Positions 44,298-54,633 of a stretch of DNA of 64,000 nucleotides are shown here, piece after piece (position 1 is the first letter of the stretch; each line of letters begins with the position of its first letter). The notes under the pieces are model-generated. The model was given only the letters and a program-made list of their open reading frames with translations, searched no databases and was not told where the DNA came from. The translations under genes were made by a program, and so were the position numbers. The DNA comes from Methanobacteriota archaeon. Lineage in GTDB: Archaea > Thermoplasmatota > Poseidoniia > Poseidoniales > Thalassarchaeaceae. The stretch lies in contig JAAZXW010000004.1 of the NCBI GenBank assembly GCA_014239955.1, positions 42,819-106,818 of the forward strand, read 5' to 3'.

Positions 44298-44909
44298 CGA
44301 AGACTCTCTTTTCCCAAGCGGCGTCCAAAGAGCCTCCTCTTCCCCGGTATTCTTCGCTATCCACCTCGCTAGAACAAAAAGCCAGTCTGAGATTCTATTT
44401 AGGTAACAAATCACGTCATCTCTGACAGATCCATCGCCTTCGATGTCTCTTAGGTGACAAGCCTCCCTTTCCGCCCTCCTAGCCACTGTTCTTGCTACAT
44501 GTAGAAATGCTACCGGGGCCGACCCCATTGGCAAGATGAACGACTCTAGTGGCGTCAGATCTTCGATCCATTGATCCATCTCGTGGATTAATCGATCACA
44601 TTGTTCCATTCCCACTAGAGCCATTTGTTCGGGAAGCTTCCCCGGGGTACATGCGCACTCGCCACCCAGATCAAATAGATCCTGTTGTACTCTCGTCAAT
44701 GACTCATCGGCCTCACCGGGCCGATGGAATCTTGTTACGCCCGGCATTCTTTCGAGTTCCATCCTAACCACTCCCACATGGGAGTTCAATTCGTCAATTG
44801 TCCCGAATAGTCCCACCCTGACGCTTTCCTTTCCAACTTTTGATCCGTCAAGAAGGAAGGTCTCGCCCCCGTCACCGGTTCCGGTGTGAACTCTGTTAAT
44901 CCGGACCAT
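44292..44909 (-). CDS. pduO: ATP:cob(I)alamin adenosyltransferase, PduO type
   Basis: The 205-residue trimeric-type adenosyltransferase converts cob(I)alamin and ATP to adenosylcobalamin. The N-terminal ATP-binding motif TGTGDGGETFLLDG, then GTIDELNSHVG, LGGECA and the VARTVARRAEREAC helix identify the family. Its likely client in this window is the class II ribonucleotide reductase. It starts at ATG 44909, and the membrane-protein gene ending at 44944 lies directly upstream on the same strand. Confidence 0.94.
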   Translation of the reverse strand: MVRINRVHTGTGDGGETFLLDGSKVGKESVRVGLFGTIDELNSHVGVVRMELERMPGVTRFHRPGEADESLTRVQQDLFDLGGECACTPGKLPEQMALVGMEQCDRLIHEMDQWIEDLTPLESFILPMGSAPVAFLHVARTVARRAEREACHLRDIEGDGSVRDDVICYLNRISDWLFVLARWIAKNTGEEEALWTPLGKRESSS

Positions 44910-44943
44910 GGATGCCCGAGGGGTTCCATGCTTTCAATCGTAC

Positions 44944-45645
44944 TCAGATTGGCACTGAAGCCAGAAGACCCTCTTCAACCGCCTGAGTCCATGAAGAATC
45001 AACAGATTTCCAACCCCCCAAACTCTCCAACTCCAATATGTTCCTTTCCTCATCATCCGAGTTCCCGAGATGCCTATGAATCAGAATCAGAGCTGCATGG
45101 CTCATTGAATTAATCCACCGATCTTCCACGTCCCATGATCTCTCAAAATGGGCAATTGCCCCGTTGGGGCCGAGAATAAGCCCTCTGTGAATCTGCCTCA
45201 GACCCGACTTCGACCATGCAATACCAGGCACCCCTATCACAAGACCTCTGAAGGCAATGTACAACTCTATTGTCACCATGGTGCTAGCTAGAACGAATGA
45301 ACCGATTTGCTCCGTCTGACCGGCCACCCCCCATCTCGAGGAGAGCAGGCTTATCCCCCCAACGCAGAACAGTATGCCAGCAAGAGGCGCCACAATGACA
45401 TCCGTCTTCATTATGCTCATATCCCTAATTCCTGAAATAACGAAGAAAGCCCCCAGAAAAACTGAAATCGCTGCCGGTAGGTCCTCACCGGTTCCATCCG
45501 GGCTCGTGCTCGAGATCCAAAGAATCAGAGCACCAATAAAGAGAACAATAGCAAAGCGATTGCCCTTTTCTGGGAATGGTTGTAGTCTGCTTAGATAGTA
45601 GCAATAGGCTCCCAGGCCAGATAGTAGAACAATCCACAGTAGCAT
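44944..45645 (-). CDS. Multi-spanning membrane protein with soluble C-terminal domain
   Basis: The 233-residue product has four or five hydrophobic segments in its first 130 residues (LLWIVLLSGLGAYCYYL; FAIVLFIGALILWISS; ISVFLGAFFVISGI; VAPLAGILFCVGGISLL; FVLASTMVTIELYIAF). A soluble tail of about 90 residues follows. No family is recognised. Its start directly abuts the stop of the small gene at 45646, and it lies 34 bases before pduO, so a three-gene minus-strand transcript is likely. Confidence 0.7.
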   Translation of the reverse strand: MLLWIVLLSGLGAYCYYLSRLQPFPEKGNRFAIVLFIGALILWISSTSPDGTGEDLPAAISVFLGAFFVISGIRDMSIMKTDVIVAPLAGILFCVGGISLLSSRWGVAGQTEQIGSFVLASTMVTIELYIAFRGLVIGVPGIAWSKSGLRQIHRGLILGPNGAIAHFERSWDVEDRWINSMSHAALILIHRHLGNSDDEERNILELESLGGWKSVDSSWTQAVEEGLLASVPI

Positions 45646-45963
45646 TTATTCTTCCACCTTGCTGCCCCATCCAGCCTTCCAAAAATCCTCATTATCCAGT
45701 ATTAGAGTCCATTCTGAATCCCCTGCATCGATTAGCAACAATGATCTCCTTTCCAGGCCACTAAGCAAAGAGTCGTCAACCTCTCCATCAGAGTGAGCCT
45801 TTCGCCATTTTGCTCTGATTTTCTCGACTTCTAATTGCCCCTCAACTCTGTGATCGAAATTCCTCTCGCAAACCTCTCTGAGATCCTGAATCCACATTTT
45901 CGAACCCCTGATATGCGGTTCGCTATGGAAACTCCTCTTCTTTCGGAAAGGCGACCATCCCAT
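45646..45963 (-). CDS. Small soluble protein of unknown function
   Basis: The 105-residue protein is basic at the N-terminus (FRKKRSFHS) and otherwise helical and charged, with a Trp-rich acidic end (WTLILDNEDFWKAGW). It starts at ATG 45963 and its stop adjoins the next gene's start without a gap, which supports a real co-transcribed gene. No domain is recognised. Confidence 0.6.
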   Translation of the reverse strand: MGWSPFRKKRSFHSEPHIRGSKMWIQDLREVCERNFDHRVEGQLEVEKIRAKWRKAHSDGEVDDSLLSGLERRSLLLIDAGDSEWTLILDNEDFWKAGWGSKVEE

Positions 45964-46020
45964 GCTATGGGTGGACGCCTATGCTCAATGTCTTGATGCT
46001 TTGTGAAGTCCTAAGTGCCG

Positions 46021-46470
46021 ATGTCCACACGAGTCCCCATGGGCCGAGTGATCGTACATTTGGACAGCAATCCCAAAGATGGATCAATCGCCTCTATTAT
46101 CAGGGAGTATGAGGGAAGAGTAAGATCAAGGGGAATCTCAGTTCAGTTCTCTGAACAAAGAGGGAGCAACAACTACGAATCAGAACTTTCCGACCTACCC
46201 GGGCATCTAGTCCTACTCGACGAGAGGGGGATTTCGATGACCAGTGAGGAAATGGCTAATTGGCTTCATTCAGCACAACTCGATAGTAAAAAAACAAACA
46301 TAGCAGTAGGACCCCCTGATGGATTCAGCAAGGAAATTAGGGGGGCGGCCGATCAAATGATGTCCCTATCTTCTCTCACGCTAACCCACGAAATGGCCGG
46401 TGCTTTACTCATGGAGCAACTCTACAGGGCCTCGGAAATTAACAGAGGATCCGCATATCACAGGAAGTGA
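46021..46470 (+). CDS. rlmH: RlmH-type SPOUT rRNA methyltransferase
   Basis: The 149-residue protein matches RlmH: LVLLDERGISMTSEEMANWL, AVGPPDGFS, and the knot region MSLSSLTLTHEMAGALLMEQ followed by LYRASEINRGSAYHRK, whose YHRK/E end is diagnostic. RlmH methylates a pseudouridine in helix 69 of 23S rRNA (E. coli position 1915). ATG 46021 is used; GTG 46015 and ATG 46039 are in frame. It is a single gene between a divergent minus-strand block and the giant protein. Confidence 0.9.
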   Translation: MSTRVPMGRVIVHLDSNPKDGSIASIIREYEGRVRSRGISVQFSEQRGSNNYESELSDLPGHLVLLDERGISMTSEEMANWLHSAQLDSKKTNIAVGPPDGFSKEIRGAADQMMSLSSLTLTHEMAGALLMEQLYRASEINRGSAYHRK

Positions 46471-46587
46471 TAGTATCGAGATGATACTTCGGCGCCACTG
46501 TGATACTGAACCATCTATGGTATGCCATCTATTCATAAGCACGTAGAATCGGGCCATCACTCTACCCGAGGGTAAGCAGTGATTTGC

Positions 46588-49500
46588 ATGATTAGCAAGG
46601 AAGAAACAAACACAAAGAAGAGAATACTACCAGCGATTTCGATAATCGCACTAATGCTCCTGAGCACTCAGCTTTCCCTACTACTGGAGTCAGGGTCAGG
46701 CGATGCAGCAGAAAGAACGGGAACGGACGACACACCCAAGAGAACGGCCTATCAGCAGCTTGAGCAGATCGGAGGACCCGTCCAGGGCGAGAACCAAAAC
46801 CAGCCGGCGACCACCAACCCATTCCAAGGGGCTGCCTTCCAGGACCCATTCTACAACGATCCAGCCGCTATTTACGGGAAGGTTTCAGATCCCTCGGCTC
46901 TAGCCCTTGATCCAAGTTACGGCTTTTTCCTCGAGGAGACCAACACCGAGGACCACGACAACGACGGAATCGACGATCTGAACGATTTGGATGACGACAA
47001 CGATGGAATCAACGATCTCATCGAGAGGTTCGATGGGTGTTACGGAACAGGCCCTCTGGACCACGACAACGACGGAACCCAAGACGAGTTCGACTGGGAT
47101 GACGACAACGACGGCATTCTCGAGGGGCCCGTGGACTACTCCCAAGGCATCGATCCGTGGAACGTCTCATCGGACCGCCACGTCGATCCCAGTACCATCC
47201 ACCCGTGGACAGGACAGGCTGTTGGATTCAACTACTTAGTAGACCAGAACCCAATGGATCACGACAACGATGGAATCCCCGACGAAGACATCGATGGGTC
47301 AGGTCGAGGATCCTATGATGAGGACGACGACAACGATGGGAGAATAGACCAGTTCGTCTGGCCATGCGATTTCGACTCTGATGGCATCCAGGACTACTTC
47401 GATCTGGACGATGACAACGATGGGGTAGACGACATAGACGACATCCATCCATGGGACCCTACCCAGACAGCACTCATCACCTCCGATTCGGGCATTCTTT
47501 GGGATGACTGGGAGAGATGGGACCCAGAGGACTACGGGGACTATGTGGATGGCCTCGACTACGTCGCCCTCCACGCCCTTGAGCACCCGAGGGAGCAGGC
47601 ATTCTCAGAAATCGTCGATGGGGACCTCGATGGGGACGGTATCCCGAACTTCCTCGACCCAGACAACGACAACGACGGCGCGCCCGACTCATCAGATACG
47701 GACGACGACAACGACGGCCTCGCCGACATGTACGATGTCGATGACGACAACGATGGAATACCCGACTCATGCAGGCAACTCGACACCAATGGAGATGGGC
47801 AGGGCGACTACCCGACCCAAGCATTCAACGGTTCGGTGGTCGATATTCAAACCCCTGGAATCGATTGCGAAATCGACTATGACGGAGACTTGGATGACGA
47901 CCAATTCAGGTCCATAGATGCAGATTACGACATGGTGTGGGACTGGCTAGACAGCGATATGGGAGGGTCCGCAAACCCTGACAACTTATTCGGCGGGTCC
48001 CAGCCATGGGACCTCGACGACGATGGTCTAGAGAACGAAGTGGATCCATACCCCCTCAACTCATCGGCGGAGGTAGCTACATGGGACTGCGCTAGCGTTT
48101 CCAACCCCAACCCCCAGAATCCCAGTGACAAATGCGTACTCTGGAGGACCTCCTACACCGGTTTCAATGACTGGGACGGGGACGGATTGAACAACTGGGT
48201 AGACGTAGACGACGACGGCGATGGAATCCTCGACTGGCTCGACATAGACCCCGACTGCGACTTGGATAACGATGCGGACCTGCATGAGCTCAACGGCTCC
48301 ATGTACAGGGACGACGGTGCAAACGACATCGATACCGACGTGGATGGGGATGGCCTGGCGAACGACGAGGACTGGGATGACGACAACGACGGTATCAACG
48401 ACTTCTACGATCCCGATGACGGAAACTGCGGCATTGTTGACACGGACAACACGGACAACTTCTGGGGCAACAGTTGGCCTCAGAACGACGGGGACTCAAT
48501 AGACGGCTCCGAGGACGGTCCCGTATACGCCGCTCTTCCCCACTACTACTGGAACCTCACCTGGGGATTCAACCCATTCAACGAGGATAACAGCTTCATG
48601 CTCGACTACAACGGGTATGACCCGACCTCTCTCGACTCGGTCAGTGGGGCTATCCCAGAGATGTACTGGTTCCTGATGATGAAGTGGAGTCCCTACAATG
48701 GTGGCAACTTCTTCGACATAGACGATGATGGGGACTCGTTGGTGAATGGAATCGACGTAGACCAGGATGGTGACGGGATGCCAGACTGGTGGGACCAGGA
48801 CGAGGGTAACGACGGCGTCTTGGACGTAAACGATGTGAAGATGGGAGGTTCCCTCGATGGCAACTCCTGCGGGACAGTAATCCACTTACAACTCTCAGGC
48901 ATCCAAGAGAGGTTCTGTGGGTTCATCTACGGATACGCCTTCATGGCACCGCTGCTAACTCCGACGCAGTCGGGAGGGCAATCCTTCACCGTGCCTTACA
49001 GCACAAGACCGGATGCAGAATGGGATGACTCTAATGGTGAGGGGTATGACGGTGGCAACCATCCCACTGGGTTGGGAAGCTGCGACATGAACTGCTTCTA
49101 CTTCACCTTCGACCCAACCAGCAACCCAGAGCCCTCGGTGGCCTACACATATCTCGATATCAAGAACAACAGAGACCTCTGGATAGCATATCTGGGTGTT
49201 ACCCAATTCAACTTCTTCCAATGGACTTCCGATGCCAACAACAATTTCTTCCCAGATGAGATTGCGGACCATCTGAACGATGACGTCGACCCAGACGTAG
49301 ATTGCGGACAACCAATGCCCGAAGTCTCATGGGTTCCTAACTGCATGTACAACAACACCAATGACCTCGATGATGACTGGGACATCGTCTACGATCACTT
49401 CGACGTCGATGATGACAATGACGGAACCTGGGACTACTTTGAAGTCGACAGCAACGACGATCTTGATGATGACGCAACCGTGGAGGAGCCATACTACTTC

Positions 49501-52500
49501 ACAGGGAGCAACTGCGAAGACAACGATGATGATGGCCTTGACACCGATCCGGATGATGACGGGATATACCAAGCGGTCTGGGACAGAGGCGTGCTCGGCC
49601 AGGCGCTCCTCTTCCCAGAGTACTATGACGTGGACAACGACAACGACGGAGTACCCGACGGGGAAGATCCCGATGACGACAACAACGGGCTGTTAGATGA
49701 GATCCAAGAGACATTCCCCGGTTGTTTCACCGGGGAGGAGCAGAGACCATGGGACCACGACAACGACGGAATCGTGAACTGGGCCGATGACGACTGGGAC
49801 GGAGACGGTATCCCCAACTCCCTGGAGCTCCAGAATCTCAATGATACGCATGGAACGGCTGATCCATTTGACGATACATGCTGTCTGAACTTCCCAATTG
49901 CCCCATGGGACCACGACAACGACGGCATCCGGGACGACTTCGACGACGACGACGATTACGATGGGATGAAGGACGAGGACGAAGTGATGCTCTGGCCTTC
50001 GAGATTCGGTTCAGAGTCCACCAACCCATGGGATCACGACGACTTTGGAGGAGGCGTCGGCCTGGCCAACCCGGCAAACAACTCGACTGGACCAGACTAC
50101 TTCGACATGGACGACGACAACGACGGGCGAGAGGATGCGGATTGGAACAACCCGTCTTCTGGCGACTGGCCCACACCGGCAAACAAGATAGAGGAAGCAT
50201 CCGGATTGAGCTCCGACTGGGACTCCGACAACAACGGCATACTGGATCACGACGACAAGGTCCCCACCTGGATCACCCTGACCGCGCAACCAGTGCTGTG
50301 GTTGGATGAGACGACACCAGCGATATTCAATGGCTCAGTATACTGGCTGGATGACACTGCCTTCGTGCCTGCGCCAGACCTCCCGGTCCAAGTCCACATC
50401 CGATACACCGCGAATGGAACCTCGGTGATAGAGACGATAGACGTGCTGACCAATGAAAACGGGGAGTACATCGTCGGGCAATTCCTGTTCCCGGAGGACA
50501 TCGATGTCGGCCCCAACTCCACCTACGAGATATACTCCGAGGTAACGGAGATGTTCATCCACGATCACAGCTCCACTCTGACGGATACCGACGGCGACGG
50601 CATCGGGGACTCGGGCTACCCGGTCGAGGTAAGAGCGAACACCACCATTGGTTTCGTCTCCGGACAGAGGTTCAGGGCCGATGAGCAGCCCCTGAAGCTC
50701 GATTTCAAGGTCCACTACACGGCAGACTACAACCGCGGAATTTTCGACAACAGACTCCCATACGCACCAGTTTCCTTCACCGTTAGCGACCCCGGAACCC
50801 AATTCGGGAACATCACCGAACCAACGGTATACGATGGATACGGAAACGGATACAGAGCGGACTCCGGCGGCTGGGTTTCCTTGGCATTCAACCAATCGCT
50901 AGACCGTTGGGAGCAAGTTCAGTGGAACTCCCTTCTGGACAATGGCCCTGGAATACCCACAGGAGGTTACGAAGAGATAGTGTGGAACCCGTGCGCGCCT
51001 CTCAATCCAGCTGGTTCCCACTCAGTCCTATCTCCGTATGAATACAAGAACACCACTCTTCCGATCGGAGACTACAGCTTCATCGGATACGCCCGACCGG
51101 ATCTCGGTGTTTGTACCGATGGCTCTTACGAGTGGCCATGGGCACACCTAGAGGGTTCCAAGACTGACACTTTCTTCATTCGCGCTATGCATAGGATGTA
51201 CATCGAGGCGGAGATGTTCGCATCCTCGTTCAGGCCCGTTTACTACTGGGATGCTACACAGTTCACAGGCTCCTCCTTCGGAGCCTGGAGAGCCCTGTTC
51301 CACGCCCCCTCCCTCGCAAACGCGGGAATTTCATTCGAGGAGGCTCGGCTCGGAAAGCCGTACCCAATCCTCTGGGATGGAACACCAGCGGGACTGTCAG
51401 GAATTGCAGCAGGGGCACTCTCCCCCTTCCTGTCCTCGAACGGTACACATTGGGCCATCACATTGCAGAATGGAGCCGATTTCGACTCCCCCCCATGCGG
51501 GCCCGTAGATCCCCTGACCTCGTCCAGCGAAGTCCGATGCGAGATCGTTCCCGAGGTTTTCACTGGCGAGTCTATCAGGGTCAGGGGCCATGTGTGGAAC
51601 AGAACCCTAGATCCCGTGTACGAGATAAACGGCAATCCCATTTCCGTCGCACTTCAGTTCGACTTCGACCAAAACGGTATGTTCGTGGGGTCGCTTGAGA
51701 CCCAACACAACAGGTGGCCAACCCCCGTCGGCGGCCTGGCAACCTTCGACTACAGCCAAACTTGGGAGAACTGGGTGCAAGCGGGAACATTCGGAGTGAG
51801 GGCAGACTTCAGCCAACCTGACTACTTCTTCACAGGAGACCAGGACCAGGTTCTTGCTGCCACCGGTGCCTATGGTAACGTTTCCGTGATAGGTACGACC
51901 GAATTCGACAGAACCTCATTGAACTCCCTCCCTCGTTTGTACAGAGGGCAAAACACGTCGGTCCAGGTTCGTCTGGTTGACAATGCCTACCAACCAGTGC
52001 GAGAGGTGCCTGTGAACTGGACGTGGTCCGAGGACCAGTCTAGCGGAATCGCAATCACCGACAACAACGGCCAGTTCATGGTCAACCTGACGGATATCGA
52101 CAACCTAGGGAACTACACCCTAGGGTTCACGTACCTCGGAGACGAGCGCCGTCAGGGAACCCATTCCGAGGTCGGCCTGTGGGTCGTCTCCAGGACGTAT
52201 ATCTTCGTTGATTCCGTCAGCCCAAACATCAGATCGAGCGGCGATGAATGGAGATTCACGGCCGTGGTGACGGATGATAACAGAACCCCATTCTTGAAGG
52301 ACGGGGGAGCGGAACTGAACACCAGGGGCCCGGATAACGATTGCGAACCAATGCAAGGGAATGGGTACGACTTAGGTGGGAACGTCACCATTATTTTCGA
52401 AGGGATAGACTTCGAGGATAGGACCCACAGGCAGATTGTAAATGTGACTTGCCCATCCTCTGGGAACATTTTCTATGAAACAATCCTCGACCCACAACTC

Positions 52501-54531
52501 CTGAAGGACGACCCGTTCTCCTACCTTCCCGATGGCTTCGGTCCGGTGAACGTAATCATAAGGTTCGAGGAGAACCTCCCCCACGAGGGATGTGAGCCCC
52601 TTGATGCAGGAATGCTGACGACGTCTGGGGCGTGGGACCCCTGCGTAACCATTCAGAACAGCGACCACTACAGGAAGATCCTACAGTTCCAAGTTGATGG
52701 ATTCAGCCTGATTGGCAACACGGCACTCGATGTCGATCAGCAGATAGTCTACACATCAGAGATAGACCCCGACACGGGACTGATTCTAGAGAAGCCCATG
52801 TCGGTCACCGGCCAACTAACCGATGAACTGGGGGGGAACCTATCCAATAGGCAAATCAGAGTCACCTTCGAGATGGGCTCGATGATTTTCGATCCGATAG
52901 AAAACAGAATGAAATTCCGAGCGGGTGACACGGGAATCGAGGCATGCATCCCCGGAGCGACCGATGAGAACGGTTTCTTCGACATCAACTGCCCCCTGGC
53001 CGGAGTCGATGCGGGCATGGCCAAGGTGAAGGTGGAGTACAACTCATGGGACCCATTGAACAACGATCGCTACAGATACAAGAACAAGACACAAACGATG
53101 TTCTTCCCGGTTTTCTCGAACTCAACGATAGACGTCTCGGAAGTGGGCCCTTTCAGGTCTGACTACCTGACCTACACGTTCCCAAACGGGTCAACCTTCG
53201 AAGTCCTCTACCTCAAGGAGGCGTTCCACATCAACGCCAAGCTTTCCCAGTCAAATGGAAAGCCAGTCGGCGGAAAATGCGTCAACATCTACCTAGATCC
53301 AGAGGTGAACACCAGACCGGTCGCAATAGCGTTCACTAGCGATGGAACAGGGGAGTTCGAATGGTACTCCGCCGATCCCGAAGACAACCCGAGTAGACGA
53401 GGAGTTGAGCCAAGCGGCAACAACCTCGAAGGATTCAGGACGGTGAGGGTCGCATACGAACCCGAGAAGTACGTGCCTGGTGGCTGTGACTACGAGGCAC
53501 TAGAGCCAAACCCAGTGCTAAACAGCTCCATAGTCGACGTCGAGGTTCTAGTCAGGAGCAAGGTAGACATACTGCTGAAGGAACACTGGTCAAGCCCGAC
53601 CGGCTACCAGGAGGGAGACATCATTGCCGGGGAGGTTGCAATCCTCAGGGATCGGTTGGATCTCACCGTAGAGGGGCAGAGGGTGGAGTTCCATAGGCAG
53701 TTCTGGAACGGCTCAGGATGGCAGACGGAGAGAGTCGAGATATTCATCACAAACGAGAGGGGTTCTGCTAACTTCTCATTCCCATATACCGGGGACTTGA
53801 TCCCGGGTCACCCGGAATGGTCGGCAGCAGGGGGACAATGGAGGGTCCTGGTTCACTTCGAATCGGCAGATGCAAACAAGCCCTACTTCGTTGAGCAATG
53901 GCTGAACAGCACTCCTGAGATAAGACTCGGAGAACCGTCCTCGGGAAGTAGCGGAGGACTTTGGACGACTCAAGTCCTAGTCCTGGCAGGCATCTCCCTT
54001 TCCACAGTCACCCTAGTCGGGGCTATGATGTACAACAATTACAGAGAGCGCCGCAAGATCGAGGTTCTGAGAGGAATCCTGACTGACGCCCTAATGTCAC
54101 TCAAGGCATCCAACAACTTCATCGAGGCAATTTTCTCATGCTACAAGGACCTGATCAAGTACTTCAGGATGAGAGGGGCGATGAAGAAGGTCTTCGAGAC
54201 CACAAGGGAGTTCGAGGACGTGATAAACAACATGCTGGGCGGAATTGTCCCACCCGAGGAGCTAAACACGTTCTTCTCCATCTTCGAGGAGGCCCGTTAC
54301 TCGGACCACGAGATCGGCTCCCAGGAGAGGGATAGGGCGATCCAGGTATTCCAGTCTCTGATTGGCAGGATGAACAGCTCCTTGGGAGACAGCATGCTGA
54401 ACAGAGCATCGGCAAGCGAGTCTTCCCTGTACGGAGAATCCGTCAAGGCAGGCCAGTTTGTTGACGCTGAGGGCAATGTCAGGTTCGCTGGTATTGACGA
54501 CACCGAGGAAGGTGACGGGTTCAAGATTTGA
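46588..54531 (+). CDS. Giant exported protein with thrombospondin type-3 repeats and DUF4129 tail
   Basis: ATG 46588 gives 2647 residues with a signal peptide (ILPAISIIALMLLSTQLSLL). Residues about 120-1220 contain roughly thirty aspartate-rich DxDxDG motifs of TSP3 type (DHDNDGIDD, DDDNDGIND), which bind calcium in known proteins. About 1,200 residues of beta-sandwich domains follow, with Asn-x-Ser/Thr sites throughout. A membrane helix (VLVLAGISLSTVTLVGAMMY, near residue 2465) leads to a cytoplasmic domain resembling DUF4129 (IFSCYKDLIKYFRMRG; LNTFFSIFEEARYS). It is probably a calcium-stiffened cell-surface protein with an internal signalling or assembly domain. Confidence 0.87.
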   Translation: MISKEETNTKKRILPAISIIALMLLSTQLSLLLESGSGDAAERTGTDDTPKRTAYQQLEQIGGPVQGENQNQPATTNPFQGAAFQDPFYNDPAAIYGKVSDPSALALDPSYGFFLEETNTEDHDNDGIDDLNDLDDDNDGINDLIERFDGCYGTGPLDHDNDGTQDEFDWDDDNDGILEGPVDYSQGIDPWNVSSDRHVDPSTIHPWTGQAVGFNYLVDQNPMDHDNDGIPDEDIDGSGRGSYDEDDDNDGRIDQFVWPCDFDSDGIQDYFDLDDDNDGVDDIDDIHPWDPTQTALITSDSGILWDDWERWDPEDYGDYVDGLDYVALHALEHPREQAFSEIVDGDLDGDGIPNFLDPDNDNDGAPDSSDTDDDNDGLADMYDVDDDNDGIPDSCRQLDTNGDGQGDYPTQAFNGSVVDIQTPGIDCEIDYDGDLDDDQFRSIDADYDMVWDWLDSDMGGSANPDNLFGGSQPWDLDDDGLENEVDPYPLNSSAEVATWDCASVSNPNPQNPSDKCVLWRTSYTGFNDWDGDGLNNWVDVDDDGDGILDWLDIDPDCDLDNDADLHELNGSMYRDDGANDIDTDVDGDGLANDEDWDDDNDGINDFYDPDDGNCGIVDTDNTDNFWGNSWPQNDGDSIDGSEDGPVYAALPHYYWNLTWGFNPFNEDNSFMLDYNGYDPTSLDSVSGAIPEMYWFLMMKWSPYNGGNFFDIDDDGDSLVNGIDVDQDGDGMPDWWDQDEGNDGVLDVNDVKMGGSLDGNSCGTVIHLQLSGIQERFCGFIYGYAFMAPLLTPTQSGGQSFTVPYSTRPDAEWDDSNGEGYDGGNHPTGLGSCDMNCFYFTFDPTSNPEPSVAYTYLDIKNNRDLWIAYLGVTQFNFFQWTSDANNNFFPDEIADHLNDDVDPDVDCGQPMPEVSWVPNCMYNNTNDLDDDWDIVYDHFDVDDDNDGTWDYFEVDSNDDLDDDATVEEPYYFTGSNCEDNDDDGLDTDPDDDGIYQAVWDRGVLGQALLFPEYYDVDNDNDGVPDGEDPDDDNNGLLDEIQETFPGCFTGEEQRPWDHDNDGIVNWADDDWDGDGIPNSLELQNLNDTHGTADPFDDTCCLNFPIAPWDHDNDGIRDDFDDDDDYDGMKDEDEVMLWPSRFGSESTNPWDHDDFGGGVGLANPANNSTGPDYFDMDDDNDGREDADWNNPSSGDWPTPANKIEEASGLSSDWDSDNNGILDHDDKVPTWITLTAQPVLWLDETTPAIFNGSVYWLDDTAFVPAPDLPVQVHIRYTANGTSVIETIDVLTNENGEYIVGQFLFPEDIDVGPNSTYEIYSEVTEMFIHDHSSTLTDTDGDGIGDSGYPVEVRANTTIGFVSGQRFRADEQPLKLDFKVHYTADYNRGIFDNRLPYAPVSFTVSDPGTQFGNITEPTVYDGYGNGYRADSGGWVSLAFNQSLDRWEQVQWNSLLDNGPGIPTGGYEEIVWNPCAPLNPAGSHSVLSPYEYKNTTLPIGDYSFIGYARPDLGVCTDGSYEWPWAHLEGSKTDTFFIRAMHRMYIEAEMFASSFRPVYYWDATQFTGSSFGAWRALFHAPSLANAGISFEEARLGKPYPILWDGTPAGLSGIAAGALSPFLSSNGTHWAITLQNGADFDSPPCGPVDPLTSSSEVRCEIVPEVFTGESIRVRGHVWNRTLDPVYEINGNPISVALQFDFDQNGMFVGSLETQHNRWPTPVGGLATFDYSQTWENWVQAGTFGVRADFSQPDYFFTGDQDQVLAATGAYGNVSVIGTTEFDRTSLNSLPRLYRGQNTSVQVRLVDNAYQPVREVPVNWTWSEDQSSGIAITDNNGQFMVNLTDIDNLGNYTLGFTYLGDERRQGTHSEVGLWVVSRTYIFVDSVSPNIRSSGDEWRFTAVVTDDNRTPFLKDGGAELNTRGPDNDCEPMQGNGYDLGGNVTIIFEGIDFEDRTHRQIVNVTCPSSGNIFYETILDPQLLKDDPFSYLPDGFGPVNVIIRFEENLPHEGCEPLDAGMLTTSGAWDPCVTIQNSDHYRKILQFQVDGFSLIGNTALDVDQQIVYTSEIDPDTGLILEKPMSVTGQLTDELGGNLSNRQIRVTFEMGSMIFDPIENRMKFRAGDTGIEACIPGATDENGFFDINCPLAGVDAGMAKVKVEYNSWDPLNNDRYRYKNKTQTMFFPVFSNSTIDVSEVGPFRSDYLTYTFPNGSTFEVLYLKEAFHINAKLSQSNGKPVGGKCVNIYLDPEVNTRPVAIAFTSDGTGEFEWYSADPEDNPSRRGVEPSGNNLEGFRTVRVAYEPEKYVPGGCDYEALEPNPVLNSSIVDVEVLVRSKVDILLKEHWSSPTGYQEGDIIAGEVAILRDRLDLTVEGQRVEFHRQFWNGSGWQTERVEIFITNERGSANFSFPYTGDLIPGHPEWSAAGGQWRVLVHFESADANKPYFVEQWLNSTPEIRLGEPSSGSSGGLWTTQVLVLAGISLSTVTLVGAMMYNNYRERRKIEVLRGILTDALMSLKASNNFIEAIFSCYKDLIKYFRMRGAMKKVFETTREFEDVINNMLGGIVPPEELNTFFSIFEEARYSDHEIGSQERDRAIQVFQSLIGRMNSSLGDSMLNRASASESSLYGESVKAGQFVDAEGNVRFAGIDDTEEGDGFKI
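46951..50244 (+). repeat. Array of DxDxDG-encoding repeats (TSP3 calcium-binding)
   Basis: Short units resembling GACGACAACGATGG recur about thirty times within the giant gene, at irregular spacing and in pairs or triplets. They encode DxDxDGxxD loops. Spacer lengths vary from none to more than 100 residues, so this is a protein-level repeat family and not a tandem DNA satellite. Confidence 0.85.
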
Positions 54532-54559
54532 TACAGACGCGGCATTGGGGCTGCTCTAC

Positions 54560-54574
54560 CGCCCCTAAGGGGCG
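54560..54574. repeat. Short GC-rich palindrome between the giant gene and the L18e operon
   Basis: CGCCCCT-A-AGGGGCG is a perfect palindrome around one base, 29 bases after the giant gene's stop. As RNA it could form a six-pair stem with a three-base loop. No T-run follows, so a terminator role is only possible. Confidence 0.45.
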
Positions 54575-54633
54575 CCCGCAGGATTCATAACACCGACTTT
54601 GGTGGCCGCGCTACCTAACCATGAGGGGATGCT

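Noticed and set aside
47228..49928. Several Ser/Thr/Val-rich frames opposite the TSP3 region
   Set aside because: They arise from the antisense of the Asp-rich repeats (GAC/GAT read as GTC/ATC) and lack start-site signals.
46951..50244. Possible CRISPR or satellite array in the giant gene
   Set aside because: The repeats are degenerate, in frame, encode DxDxDG loops and have irregular spacers, so they are protein repeats.
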